Origin: Parus major | Lineage: Eukaryota; Chordata; Aves; Passeriformes; Paridae | DNA: 64,000 nucleotides | Direction: 5' to 3' | Assembly: GCF_001522545.3 (NCBI RefSeq) | Contig: NC_031770.1 | Location: 3,532,281-3,596,280 of the forward strand | Part shown: piece by piece, positions 13,401 through 28,400 of the stretch | Numbering within the stretch: position 1 is the stretch's first letter | How the letters are laid out: every line of letters starts with the position of its first letter | The notes under the pieces: generated by a model | The model's input: only the letters and a program-made list of their open reading frames with translations | What the model was told of the DNA's origin: nothing | Databases searched by the model: none | Translations under genes and position numbers: made by a program

Positions 13401-16400
13401 AAGGTCAGTATGTCATTCCTAAGCAAAGAATATTCTGCCTCCAAGTCCCACTGCCAGCTCTTCACAGGTTCCAAGTTTGAAAGACAAAGCTGAGATTGTA
13501 TTTTAACAGAGAGTCAAACCTGGATTTTATGAACAGATCTCATACAGGAACCCTAGACCCAACTTTTAATATTGGTGTGCACCAAACTTGACTCTATTTT
13601 TTCTGTTCTATCTCTGTTTTCTGAAACATTTTGATATTTTGGCAAGATGTTTTTTAATTTTGCTGCTAGCTCATAGGAAGTCATGTGAAAATTTGAAGGG
13701 AATTCCTTCCAGTAGTTTTTATTTTGTAAAGCATTCATGAGAAGACCTTCCCTAAGACTTTGCATAAGAGTTTTCCCATTAAATATATTCTTTTACTGAC
13801 ACATTGCATACAAGAACTAACTATGTGCCTGTATGGAAATATCACTTCAATAACCAGAAATCCAAGTGAAGAATCCAGATGAGATAAAGGAACTGTTAAA
13901 GTTTATACCTTAACAACTTGCAAAGCAAGCACACCTGTAAGTGACACTATTAATAGCTGGATTTGTGAATGCCCAAATGCTATTAATTGAAGGGTTTTTT
14001 TTAAAGTATTTCCAGAAAAGGGTATTAACAGAGCCTTGATGCATAATATTGTACAATTACCTCCACCCACAAACATTTTAGAAACAGAAGTTTCAAACTG
14101 GAGCTTTGAGGAGTACTGAATACAAACAGTTGTTTGGTTTTTTTTTTCTGAAGGTGGAGCTTGATGAACTACAATTGAATTAAATTAGGAAAAAAACCCA
14201 GTTTTTTAATGTAAAGTGTTCAGGTTTGTAGAGATCATGCAGGAGTTGTAGAAACCTTTATTTGCATCTACTGTGATTTAGTGACCCTGACTGTACAGCT
14301 ATGCTGGGATTGTTTCAAACAGTAACACTCCCATGGCCAAATACCTTCCCTAAATCATTTGCAAGAATGGAGAAGGATCAGACAATGGCAGGTATTCAGT
14401 AAAAGTGTCAGAATCACAGCCAGTGAATCACAGTCAGTCTGTTTCTGGGCACGGGTCAAGCCTGACTTGGAAAGGAACTTTTTTCTTACCTGCCTCACAA
14501 TCTGATTGGGACACTTTATTAGAATCTGCATTGGCCACCAATCATCATCAGCCATACGATCCAAAAACCACTGCAGAAGATACATACTGTGTTAGTTTTG
14601 TTCCACACTTGCTCTAGTCCAATCTTCTTTTTTGCATGATATTAAAGTCTGAAGAGAAATCGATGTTACTATTATTAAGGAATAGGCAAGTTTTAATCCA
14701 AGGGAAATCTAAAAGTCTTCTGTGCACGAAGGAATAAAGAAATAAAGATCAACAGCAGTAAACAGCAATATGAATTTATATCTGGTATCTTCTTATCCCT
14801 GTGCTCTGCATGCCATTAGAAAATTATCTGGAAGAACACACTTATCCTGCAAAGTGATGTCAACAGTATAAAAACTATGCTTACAATAAAGCAGAACCTG
14901 AAGCATCTTGCAGAAGAGTGACAGGATTAAACAGAGCCTCCCAAGTTAGATCCCTTTTGCATTTTAACATGTGGAAAAGCCTCACGGCCTCCAGAGCCCA
15001 GAAAGTATAAAACTGACAGAGGATGACTCATTCCAAGTCAGACCCAGCAAATAACATGGCTCAGTCTTCTGAGTCTCCCAGAATTTTGTTTGAGTCACAG
15101 GAAAGACAGTTTAAAATAAAGAATCAACATTCTTACTTTTATATTAATTGTACCTGAGCATTCTTTACTGTATTAAATGTCTTCACTCAAACACCTCACT
15201 GAGACAACTGCACACCCAAATACCAAATGCTACATAATTTATCCACTAGAATCAATTTATAAAAGAATAATGGATTTAATTCCTTTCTACTGAATAAAGT
15301 CTAAGGCAGGACACAGTCTGTGCTGGACTCCTTGTACATTTAAATTATCACAGAAACACTCTCAAGCTTTTCTTCAGTATCTCAAAATTGCTTTCAACAA
15401 GATCACACTGAATTGTCTTTCCGTGTCTCTTGCGTGAGTTCATTTAAGCACGCCTTCATTACACAAATCACTACATATTAATTAATCAAATAAATAATCA
15501 AATAAGGAGTTTGTGACACTGGCTTTCTCTTATTCCAGTGACAAAAAAAATTTTGGCCTGTGGTCTCAACACAGGCTTCTGCAAATAAAAGTTCAGTCAT
15601 TCCCCAGAATCTGCAGTTATCAGAGAGGATGAATTTCATCTCATAGAGCACAAATACACCAAATACAGTAGTTCATAGTCCAAAATATTCCAGGGATACG
15701 AACCTCCAGGAAAGTTAAACAATATATAGAAAGTTGGTTTGTACTTTGCTGAGTTCCTAAGTCACTTACTTCACAAGCTGCCTGACTGTTATTAAACTGT
15801 TTTGTTAACAGTTCAATCCACTGAAGCATTGTAGGCTGTGAAAAGAAATACAGAAGAAACTGTAACTTCAGCTAATGAATTCCAGCATAATCTTTAAACA
15901 TTTCTAAATGGTTCAGTAAAGCACCAAATCTTAAGAATATAATTATAAACAATAAACATTTTATGAATTAATAATAGGTTGCACCTAGAGATAAATACCA
16001 GTCCAGACATTTTTACATACATGTTATATTCCATTGTGCAGTGCTCACTATAAACGTGGTAAATGACACTCTAAAAATTAATTTTGCATCCTATATGGCA
16101 ATTTTACAGCTCAAAAATTCCACTTTAAAATGTAAAGTACAGATCTGCTTTTCACTAGGTTCATGCAGCTACTTAATGAGAATTTACAAGTAAATTGAAT
16201 ACCTTTTCCTTTGAATGAATAAATGTCTCTAGTACAAAGGAAGTGCTTAACTGGAAAAAAAAATGGCACCATTAATTTAGAATGCATGAATTAAAATGTA
16301 CACAAGGAAATAGTTAATAAAAGATGAGATTCTTAGTTAATCCTTACCTTTGCTGTCATCAGAGAAACCGCTTTTGGATCTGGTAGTGTACTTGGGATGC

Positions 16401-19400
16401 TACTACACAACTGCCACATAAACCTAGAGTCAGTAATTTTATTTGTTAATTAAAATAAATAATGATAATCTGCAAGAAGAAAAGAAGCATTAATATTACA
16501 CTTTAAAAGAAAAACTTACCCAAAATATGTATGTTCAAAAATGTTCTTGTCTTGAAGGAACTGCATGTTATCATGCCATATCCACTGAAGAAAAAATGCT
16601 ACCATCAGATACAAGAAAGCAGTTTATTTCACTACTTAAGTATGATTTTATAAATATTTAAATGATTCCAAGGCTAAAAAAACCCCAAAATTTTTCTGTA
16701 TGAAAAATTATTTCTGAAAGCACTTTATTTAGTTTAAAGAACTGGCTCAAAGCTGTTTTATTCATACTATAGTGATATTGGTTTTGCCTGCCATGGGACT
16801 GCAGAACAGAGCTTCAAACCTTCTCCTCTCTCTTTCTGTGACCTCGTTTTTCCAATTTAATTATTCAGAGTTTTGGGCTAAAATTTTGGGAACAGCAAGT
16901 TCAAAAAGAATCACAGCTGAAGTCTAACCCAAAGCTTGCTGCACTCTCAGAACTTCTGTTAAATTCCTATCAAGTAAGATTTGAATCTCCATCATTAAAC
17001 CAGAACAGGATTTCATGCCATGTCCCCTGTTCCTTTCTCTAAAGTGATGTTTTTGATCACATCAATTCACAGTGATGCTCACAGCAATAGAGTTTAAACG
17101 TTTAACTCTGATAAAATCTATTAATATTATTAAGACCAAGAAGGATAAAAGCATGATCTGATTTGCTGGCTAGGAATGAAGAGACATTTTAAATTAAGAA
17201 CCTAAAACGTGGCAGATGCTGAAGCAACACTTCTGGCCAGAGGGAGCAGAGACATTAGATTTTCCAGGTGTTAGAAAGGGATTAATCCCATATACAGGAC
17301 AGAATGAGAAAACATCTAAAATTCATGTAAAATGTAAATCCCAATTCCCTTCCTATCCCATGGCAATCTCCTAAGGAAGAATATGAAATGAAAGGACTGT
17401 CACCTTAGTGATTTAAATTCTTTTTGCTTTCCTATGTTTATTCAGATTTCTGATGTGTTCAGGGCCTCCCAGAGTGTTTTAAAATTGGTGTTAAAACAAA
17501 TCAACTTGTACCTCCAGCAATTCTGATGAAACATCAAATTTGTAGTCTTTGCCATTTTCCTCCTCTGGCTCCATCCGTTTATAAAACAGCATGTACGCAC
17601 TGTGTGTCTTGGAGAAAAAAACATCTGTATAATTTTTGCTTTGAGAGAGAAATCATGAAATCAGAAATATAATCATAGAACAAGGGTTTAGAAGAGAAAT
17701 ACCTTTTCAAAGGAGAAATCCATAAACTTATCAGTAACAGAATCGTAAGTTTTTGTCTGTCAAGAAGAAAGCAAAACCATTAATTACAAGCTTTTCAGTG
17801 CTTCAGTTTCTAACAGTTTGTGATAGTTCACTTGCACATTTATTTCATGACATTCATGAGGGTTGCTGACAATTTAGTTCTTGCTCAAAGCAGTCTTGTT
17901 CCTTTTTTCTTCTACAGTGGCCTTTTCTGAATTTTCAAAGCTACTATGCAATACTTTACCTCCATCTCAAGCAATTTCCTGCCTCATCCATCTCACTGAC
18001 ACCTCTTCTTTAGAGGCACCTAAGGTATTTTATCCATGTGCCAAACAAAGGAATCTTTTGGATTTATTTCAGCATATTGTCTTTTCCAGACAACAGAAAT
18101 TGTCTTATACACAGGACTGCTTTAGTAAGATACTGTTTTATCTGTAATGTGCTTTATATCATGTACACAGCTATAAATAATGATCAATTCAGGCACAACC
18201 TGAGGACATTTGAGTGTTGCTTGTAGTAATAATGTGTAAAAATATTCCAGCTGATGTCACAGGCAGCGACACAAGGCATAAACAAAGATCAAAATGCCCT
18301 GTTTATTCCAGAATACACCTAAACTTCAAGTAATTATTCCTTCATCAATGGTCTGAGCTAAGCAGCCACCCCAAGCAAGGATTCCTAAATTAGCTACAGA
18401 ATCACCTTTATATACCTGATTAAATGGTATGATAAAAAACAGACCTAGTAAAGAAATACCTCCTGTTTGGAGAGACATTTGATAATTAATTTTGCTTCAT
18501 TAGTAATACCTGTACTATACTTCTGACAGCTTCCTTTTAAAACCTCTTACAAAGACCTGGGTTGTACCAGGCTGTAACAGATACTTGGAAGAGCTGAACA
18601 TGACAAAAATTCAGGTCACAACTTACAGTCATTTCTCCACCAAAACATTCAGAAGCGAGCTGGGCAGAATCAAAGGGTTTAACTTCAGCATCATTGAAAA
18701 GGTACCTGCAAGACAGGAAGAAGCTTTGAAAAACTGTTGCTCATCTCTAGGGGCAAATAAAGCCTAATGGGCACTTCCAGCGATTCCTCAGATTGAATAT
18801 TCCTGTTAATTTCCCAAGGCTTGTTTAGAACCCAGCAAATAAAAATCTGGTCCCAAAGTGACTCCCTTCTAATAACATCAAACAAGGAAGTACTGCTAGG
18901 GATCCCCACTGGAGCAGGGATTAGGTCATGAGCTGGTCCTGTTTCAGAAATGCTCTACTCTAGAGAACAGGAATAGAGGAAATCTTGTCTCCTGTTCCAG
19001 AGCTTCAGTGAGAAATGGAGATAGCACATCCAAAAGTAGAAGGCAGAGTGCTCCCTGCTTTCTTCTGTCTCCTAGCAGGACCCTCCCACTTTCCATGCCA
19101 ACATCCCTTCCCTTTCCCAAATTCTACATCCAGAAATGTAGCTGGATCCTCATCCAAGGTACCAAGCAGATTTCAGGAAGGACACTCTAGGAAATCTTTT
19201 GTACTGAAATAATTCAAGTCTAGTTCCATCAGGAAGCCATCCTTGGCTGTGGTGAGTCCAGCACAGCATTCCCTGCCACCTCTGTGTCCAAGGGATCACA
19301 CAGCTCTCCTGGTTACTGATCCAGAGGCCAATAAATTATATCCTTACACCCATCAAATTTCACAGGGACCTACAGGATGTATCCCCTACAGAACTGCATC

Positions 19401-22400
19401 TAACAAAGCCAACAAGCTTTATAGTTACTAAAAACATGGAAATAGAAATGGCATGGCTCACCACTTGTTGTTTTTGTAAGCGTGAGGATTGACAATGTCC
19501 CTGATAAAACTGTAGTAATGCCCCCCATCTGCTGTTCCTGTGTGAACTGTCACACCAATCAGGTCATACTCATAACTCTCAGTCTCCTTCAGATATCCAC
19601 CATCTTCTTTAAAACCTGAAAGAATTCAATACCATATTTCATCAGTTATTTCCTAAACACCCAAACTTCAACATTAGCAACAAATCCTATGTAACTACTT
19701 GCAATTCCCCTCATACTTTAGAGGGAAATAGAAGATTAATTCAAATGTAACAGTATTTGAAACAAAAAATTGGCCATTTTTCATATGCAAAATACAGTGT
19801 GTGACTTAGGGAATATAGGTTGATTAAAGCTATGTATGATTTTATTTGCTTCTGCTCTGTATACAGGAAGTGAAATACACAGATAAATACACAGTGAATA
19901 CACAGTGTTAAAGCTTGCTGAATCCATTTTATGAGCAAACCTTCTTTCCTGTCGTTTTTTCCCATGAGGAAATCTTCAGTGTAGGGTGTCATATCCAAAC
20001 GTAAAGGGAATGAAAAATGGGTATTGACTTTCTCCTTCATCATGGTCACCATATTAAATGTATATCTCATGGTGTTGAAGCTTAAGATACGAGGTAGTTT
20101 CTTAAAACATGCCCTGAAGGACCACAAATAAACATGATTTACAAAAGCTTTAGTAGGGTGAATTGTATTTTCACAGAGATTTTTAAACATTTCTTTCAAG
20201 TCTAACATTGGAGATCTGTTGCTAAGACAAATATAAAATTCAGCTCTTACAGTGCCCCAGAGCAGGGCAGACTGACAGGCAGCAGGAAGGTCAAATTTAG
20301 CCCATTGAACAATTCTATTTAGGCTGTCATTATACCTTGGAAAGAAACTGCAAATTTACTCATACGGCAGAAACCAGTTTTCTAAAATAGTATCATAAAA
20401 TAAGGCATGAATGAATTCAACAATGCAAATCCCCTCGCTGCAGGGAGTTATCTTCCTCCAAAAGACAAATTTCAAGGCAGAACATCTCCTGCATTAAATC
20501 TCAAAATTTGCAATAATGATTTTCAAGTAAGTTATTCTCTCACCCATGTCATTTAAAACAACAAGGTTTTCCAACTCAAAGAAATTTCTTAGCTGCAATA
20601 CCAAGACAACATAAAATATTAATTTACTTTATAAGCAGACTTTGCAAAACATGGAAGCATTTTTAAAGCTACAGATTTTAATTAAGAAATTCAGGGTGAC
20701 ATGAAACCTAAGCAATTATCCTGCATAATGAATAACCAACCAACCTTTGAAAGCATTTAGTATTTTACACCCAGGACTAATGTTTCAAAAGGTACTAATT
20801 TCTGGGGTTTTTAAATTAGAAAAAGGTCATAAACATTTTCCTGTGTCTTGTGCTAAGACACTTTAGATTCTTTGTTTTGGAAATTTGATTTCCTTCTAAT
20901 TTCCTGTTTGCACAGGGATCACATCTTTATAGGCCTACATGGTATAAACTGAATAACAGAGCACTCCTGTTCCATCTAAAGGATTACTGTTATTCCAAAT
21001 GGAATTTCAGTGATTTACTAAAAAGAAACATTTAAGAATATTTATTTCTTCTTAGCCACACCTTTTCTCAGCCCTCACTTTCTTCCCACAGTGAGAACAC
21101 GTGTACATGTTGTCACCTTCCAAGGTATCTTTAATAGTTACTTCATCAAGAGATTCCTACATGGAACAAAAAGAAAGGAGTTTACATTTATCTTGGATAT
21201 TTATATCTTGTGCTTACAAAGCCTGCTTTCCAAATCCCTCCCTTTCAATCTTACTTTGAGTTTAATTAACATTTCCATAAGTTATGAAAATAAAGACCCA
21301 AAATTTTTCACAGAAGAGCACACACCTGAATTAAGAGAAGAGTCTGACAGGAAATCCAGTTCCTAACCCATACACAGAATTAAAGAACCAACTCATAAAA
21401 ATGGTACTCAATATTCCAAGCTGTCTCAAAGAATTCAAATCCTTTCAACTCAAATTTCAACTGTGGGGATTATTTGAAAAGCTTGAAAATATAGAATTAT
21501 GCTGGTGTAAGCTTTAAATTAACTTCATAAGCAGTAGTACTTGTAAATGTTAAATCTATTGACATTTACACTTCTCATATAAAATAACCACATAAAACAA
21601 GTAGATAGTGATTATTGACTATAAAACAATGACAAATGGCTCCAGCTGATGGCACACTGCACTGAAACTAAATTACCTCATAGTATCACCCTAAAAACAC
21701 CCCAAAACTAGAGTGCAGATAAAAAGCATCTTCACCTTCAAGTGTGTGGCAGTGTTTTATGCCCTTTGTAATGGAGATCTGTGAGACTCACCCCAGCCTG
21801 GCATTACTTACATAAATATTCTTCATATCTGCCACTTGGCACCTCACTGTATAGAACTCCTCAGCTGTCTGGCTCACGTGCTCACAGTCCTGAACAAATG
21901 CAAGAGAAAAAGCAATGAAATAACTATTTTTGAGAAGTTAAAAAAAAAGAAAAGTCATCTTTAAAAGATCAGGCTAGAGAAGGAACACTTACCAAAGAAA
22001 CGACGTTGTTTGTGATAACACCTCCAAACAAACTTTTCACTGTGTTTTTCTGTGAATGAATGAATAAATTCTGTCAAGGAAATTTGAGCAAATCCCTAAG
22101 TTGTCAAGCTCCCTTTTGCTCCCTCTCAATAACTCACCAGTTCTGGAGACATTTCCTCTATTTTTGTTATTAGGTCAGTGAAGAACTCAGTCATGTCTTT
22201 CTGCTCTCCAGTGTTCAAGGGTTGCTTATCCATGGTGTAGGTTTTACAGAAAGGCCTTGGGTTGTAGGCCTTGCATTCACTTTCCTGTGGATAAAAGATA
22301 TCAAACAAAACCAAATCAACCCAAATCCTTTTATTTTCAAGTTACACAGATGTACCACACACACATATACGAATATCTGTTTTAAAAAAGACATCTTTTA

Positions 22401-25400
22401 CATACAATATGCTTATTAGGCAGGATAGTTTCTCACATGTTTGAATGTTTCTGCTGAAATGCAAAGCAATTTTTAACTAAATGATAACCATTACCATGAT
22501 ACCAGTGAGTAAAACATCATTAGTGAAAAAGTATTAAAATATTTAGTGAATACTTCATAAAATGAATCATTCAAATAAAATCTCTTGGCTGAAGATGTGA
22601 CATGTGCAGTTTCTGCATATCTGTTCAGACATCAAATGAAATGTGAGAACATCAGCTTGTATTTATGTATTTCTGGACATTGCTGACTTAAATCTTGCCA
22701 AGTGCTCAATTCTCATTCAGACTCCTCTATGTTTTCATCTTGTTTTCAACAGGATGTGTTTAGCCAGAGAAAAGAATTTGCAGTATAAAGCAATTCTTTA
22801 GAATATTCCCCATTCCACTGCCTTGCACTCTGGGAATACAGGACTGACTTACTCTGTTCTCTTTTAAGGGTGCAGAGCAAGACAGAATCTCCTGTAAATA
22901 TTACCTTTTTTAGAATAAAGGCTTTCTTCAAGATTTAAATCATGGTAAGTCTTGGTATGACTTTATGTTCCTGTATTATTTTCTGCTTATGTGAACACCT
23001 AATTTAATAATTTCTATGATTCATGGGAGGCATCAAAAGTCAAAATCCTTTTCCTCATTTGTCTTCAAAGTGGTTGTGAATTTCTTACACAAAACCAATG
23101 TCAAGACACTCAACTCTCCTCAGGTTTTTTTTTCATTATTTCAGAATTTTTTCAGTGTTTTAACAACAGTGTAAACCTGGGAACTGTTTTGATTTTGTTT
23201 GGTCCTGGAATCTCAAAATTATGCTGTATTTCAATGAATTGATCTTTAAATAATGGAGCAAGGAAAATAGAGCAATGAGTAAAAAGAATGGATTTTATTT
23301 TATCAGCAGGGAAACTCCACCTCCCCTACACCTCTGTAATTCACAGATTCACCTGAGCTATGTACAAAGAATCTCTAAAACAGGATACTTTCTAAAATAC
23401 CCTCTTTCACACCTACCATTAGGTATGTAAACATCTTCTGGAGTTCCAGGAGAGTAGTCTTGTGTTTCATATCTTCTGAATACTAACAGAAATTAATAAA
23501 ACAAGGCTTGATCTTTTTGCTTATTACTTTTCAAAAACATACATAAAAAAGGTATTCAAATAAAATCCCAATTACTTTATTATGGACCATTAGAAAAATG
23601 ATTGTGTACATGAACACACAGTCTATTATCTTACCTTTAGAATTTTTAACTTATTTTACATTTTTTTTGGCATATCAACATTAAACCTGAGAGAAAAAAC
23701 CCTCTTATTTTCTAAAACTTTACTGCAGGTAGGAGCTTTTGGGAAAGTATTATAAAGTTTTGGAATAGTTTTTTTTTTAATTCACAGATGTTGTCAGGGC
23801 TCTGAACAGCCCTCCCTGTAAAGCATTTCCTGTGCAGACCAGCAGCCTTTCTTTTATTTAGCTTTTCATATCCATTTACAAATGGCAAATCCAGAACTTA
23901 TGTGACAACCAGCAATGAACAATAACAGAAAATGATGAGGTCACTGCCAATTAGGATGTTTCACACATTTTATCTGTCCTGCTGATGTCAGGGACCAAAA
24001 TGATCATTTCTCTCTTAAAATGAAGAGATAGAAGTGATAATACTACATTTCTGGAAGTTAACCAATGCATGATAATCTACAGGACCTGCTGTACTTCTGC
24101 TAGCATGAGATATGTGCTCTGTGACGTTATAAACATTAATTAAAAACCATTTGTTAACAAAATGACAAATTAGCAGTTAAGAAACAACAGAAAATTCATA
24201 TAAACCAATCCTGAATCAACCTATTTGAAAGCAACAGAAATATCACTTTGAGAACATTTTATTCCAATGCCACCTTAAGAACCTACCACATTAAATATTT
24301 CAGGAAATAAATCTCTTCAGATACCAGCAAAAGAATCCAACCATACAAAAAGCAGACTAAATACTGACCAAATATTCTTTACCTAGGATAAGTCTTAGAA
24401 GTAAATCTGTGTTTTTTCAGTATTTGCAACTGTATTTGATTTGATTCTGAATATTAATTTCTATCCAAGCCCCACACTCACCTTTGCAGTGAAAATTGCC
24501 TGTCTGGCCTCTGGGATCATGTACAGCTGCTGAATAGTGGAGGCCAAGTAACACGTGGCTCCAAGGTTGGTTAAACCCACAAACCTGCACTCAGCACGAA
24601 CATCATCATGTGGCCAATAATCCCACTTGTAAGGTGCATGGGAAGCTGTGAAAAGCAGCAATCACACAAGGCAGGGAAACAGTAAATTCAACGTGTAATT
24701 TGCAAAAATAGAAATACAACGAAAAGCTTGATGTCCGCACTAATAAAATGTCACCTGGTTATGCACTGTACATTTACAGGCATGAGCCAGACTGTGCCTG
24801 ATCTTCAGGAAAATGGATTATATACCCCTCAGGAAAACCTTTAAAATCTTTGGATAGAGCAGCAGCCTTCTTGCCACACCACTTGGGGCAGCAAGGGCTG
24901 TGCTCTCCAAAGCACAAGTTAATCAGATTGAAAATGCCATTTTCTATTCCTCTGTATTTAATACGAGATGTAGCGATGGATTTCTGGAGGCACCAGACAA
25001 GTTTGGCAGGGCTGAGTGACTCTTTCATGAGCCTTGTTCTGATATGGCTGCCAAAAAATCAGAAGAATGGCAAAGTTCTCTTCATCTGCCAGTCAGGAAG
25101 ATGGCAACCAGCTTAGAAAATCTTCCTTGGTATCCAAGAAGTTGGACACAAACCCCTGCAACGCATCCAGCTTTGGTATTTATCCCCAAAGACGTCATTC
25201 TCTGGAAACACAGTGTGTCCCACAAATAACTCAGCACCTCTGCTGAAGTGCATGTTCAGATCAAGAGGGGAAAAAAAAACAATGCCCCAAAATAGTCTGG
25301 ATTTATTTTACAATGCATAAAATCTATGGGGGGGTTCAAGATTTAAACTTGAAATTGTTAATTATTTTGTCACAGATGAAAGACTCGTTAAGGATTCTTC

Positions 25401-28400
25401 TCAATCCACACTATCAGACAAAAATTCAAGAAACTATTTGGCATCCTCAGGTCTTCAGAGACCAGACCCACAAGATGTTCTGTTGCACAACAAATAATAG
25501 TTGTAATCTTCATTTTGGCATTGGCACCAGAACAACTACTAGCCCTGAAGCTCCAAGGAGGGAAGAAAAGAGGTTTAATTCTCCTGTTTCAACAAATCTC
25601 AGTGGTGTGACCTCAGGTTACCTAGGCTGGTCAGCCAGTTGAAACAAAGCTCCCCTGCAGGTTTCACCTCCTAAAAGAAGGTCATTTCATTAGCATGGCA
25701 GAATAATCCCAAATTCCCTCTTTTAACTGCACCCTCTAAATTACAGCATCCTAATTCATGCTTTCTGATGAAAGGACTCAGCATCTCTCTCTCTGCTTAG
25801 AGCTCATCAAGCTGTAATTGCAAAGCAATCAGTTGACTTCTCTGTACTTCACAGAGCAGCTGGGAGGATCTTCCACCTCCTTCCATCTGACAAAGAGCAT
25901 TCAGCAATTTGACAAGGGCTTTCTCAGGACGATCCTGTGTTCCCCACCCTGGGATTTTTTAAGTGACTGACTTCATTTGTGGAATAAAATTTTTCCTTCT
26001 CCATATGGATCTTAACTGGAAAGGCAAATTTGAGGCTAGTGGATGTCTATCTTCTTTATTCCTCTCTGTTGTTATAGAAACCAGATTTTTCTCAGCAAGA
26101 GAGGGGGAAACTTGAAACCAAACTTGCAATGTTCACATTCTATTTTAAGCAAACTAAAGCTGAATTTTTTGGTCTCAGAATGACCATGCATTTATTTCTA
26201 TCCCACCTCCTGATGATGCTCCTGGCTCCATCCACAACACCAGTCATGATCTTAAACTTGCTGGAAAGTGAAGTACCTACTCTCTGAACTGAAGGGTTTT
26301 ATCAGTCTTTAAAGAAGGAAAGCTCCAAAACACTGAAGAAATTTTATGAACAATGGAAGGTACCTAAATCCACTGTTCAGTAAGATCAACCTGAATGAAT
26401 TGTGAACCCTCCCTGTGAAGAATCACATAAAACCAAAGACAGAATGGGGATTTCTAATATTTCCCTTACTGTTTCTCCTAAGAAGGATGGAGGGATAGGC
26501 CTAAGACTCAGATTTTTGAAGACTTGAAAGATTTCAGGGATAACAAAGTGGAAAAGCCCGGTTTCAATAATCTTTGGATCACACCAATGGAATAACAAAC
26601 CCTTAAACAAAGGAGGTATCCCAAGTCCTGTGTTGGGTGCACATGACATTGACAACAGCACAGTGCCAGTTGTATTAAATTAACATTCATGCAAGTGAGA
26701 AATCCTGGATATGGAGCAGGAACACAGAGCAGATGGCTCTGGAGAACTTGGGATGGAACAATCAATCAATCTAGGGAAGAGTGTTTGGAAGAAAGAAAGA
26801 ACCGTGTTAAATGTTACAGAAAACTTCAACACTGAGGAATTACTGAGATTTGGAGTGAGGAAAACACTGATTGTAAAAAATTAATGATTGCACCTGGAGA
26901 GATAGAGACAAACTCAGGAGCAGATAATGTGCTCACAGCAAACATAAATATCCAATATTTTCATAAAATATATTCTTCATAATATTTCTTCTGAGAACAG
27001 GAGAACTTGGAAGGCCCCAGGCATATGAGAATAGAACACAAAGCATTATTATCACCAGATTTCTCTTTCGCTTACTGAATTGTAAGGCACCAAAATCAAT
27101 TCCACAGATTATAATAAATTACAGAACCTCAGGTTAGAGAAGTTTAAACTGGGCATATGAAAGGAAATCCAGCAAGCTAAAAATGCATAATGAGGACTTG
27201 CAAACCAAAGATAAAATATTAACAAGCTTGAAATGTTGATGATTTCCATATTATACATAGGAACTGTGGTTCCAAAAGGCAGGAAGCATGGAAGCCAAGA
27301 GGCACAGCAAAACTGCTTTATGCAGATATCTGGGTACAGACTGAAATCAACTACAATGAGACCAGGGACTCTGAAAACATGACAGAGCTGTTCAGAAGTC
27401 CAGTACCTCCATGTGGTTTCTATACCTTGGTTTATGTATAAATCCATGGTTCGTGTTAGAAAGGAAAAAGGGAAATTAAATCCACCACAAGAGGATGAAA
27501 CATGCAGAATCCAATGTTACCTGTGTCATGTTTAACAGGACCACACACTCGAAATAACCCATATTTAAGAACATCTGATATAGAAATTATTATGGGATTG
27601 AATTTGGTAGGTGAGCAAAAGATGCCAACACTCATGTGACAGTACCCCAGGTGATGGGGGACAAATAGCAGAGCTTTAGAGTGGAATTGCCAGAGCAGAG
27701 TTAGTGGCCATGAAACACTCCAAAGCTGTGCCTATGGTTCTTACACTGCATGTGCTGTGCCATGACCCAGTTGTGCAGCAGCCTGTAGTTTTCCACAGAA
27801 CCTTTCACCATTTCCACCAGCAAGTCGTAAGCAGCAGCCCTGGAGGAGTGGGACTTGCACTTTGGCTGTTGTCTGTCCTTCAGACTGGGCAGCAAGAACA
27901 GGAGATTGAAGATGTCCCTCAGAAACTCCTGGAAAACAGTTACATTGGCACATTTAGCAGCTGGGATGTACTCCTGAAAGATAAATCACATATTAACAAT
28001 TTTCTAGGAACTTCTGTAGACTTTCTGGACCTGTATCATGCAGAACTTTCTGACTTGGAATACAAGTTCTGAATCACAGATTTCAACAATTTATATTGCA
28101 TAAAGTGCACTGGAACCACATTATAGTCTACAGAGGAACATGCCAATTGCAAAAGAATAACAAAATGTGATTGGTTTTATGACTGATAACTTGCCAAACC
28201 AGACATGGATTTTCAGTAACTTTGAAGACTAGTTTCTCAAGCTTTTCTTAAGCTTTCCATACATCCAAACTACATAAATCTGACTTTTGCAGACCTCTAT
28301 TTTAATTTCCACATCCTCCTCCACACTACACTCTGTGAACTGAATTCTTACTCTAATTTAATCTGCAAGCTCTAAGTAAAATATGCTTAGCCAGTAAAAC

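Larger units (their letters stand above)
12156..15769 (-). other. USP34 introns between exons 53, 52, 51 and 50
   Basis: Three introns of 1111, 1137 and 1199 bp. Apart from the stem-loop at 12661-12691 I see nothing in them. Confidence 0.8.
16585..21061 (-). other. USP34 introns between exons 47 and 41
   Basis: The introns over 300 bp here (927, 870, 756, 325 and 948 bp) show no recognisable elements. One long open frame at 19741-20208 is only exon 42 read through into both flanking introns. Confidence 0.8.
17512..24645 (-). other. USP34: USP34 catalytic (UCH/C19) domain, exons 36-46
   Basis: These eleven exons encode the USP fold. The Cys box reads FVGLTNLGATCYLAST, with the nucleophile codon TGT at 24553-24551. 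The His box reads TADGGHYYSFIRD, with His CAT at 19520-19518. The third catalytic motif is FND in exon 44 (Asn 18695-18693, Asp 18692-18690). A single CXXC (CSHC) in exon 41 is the finger-region pair I can see. The domain closes with THSAYMLFYKRM in exon 46. Nothing essential is missing, so the enzyme should be active. Confidence 0.95.

Noticed and set aside
19741..20208. 155-codon open frame that looks like one exonless gene
   Set aside because: Only the middle part matches USP34 exon 42; both ends are intron read-through past a proper acceptor and donor.
24646..27744. Possible endogenous retrovirus LTR around 25.8-26.8 kb
   Set aside because: No paired LTRs, primer site, polypurine tract or retroviral protein motifs seen; too weak to call.
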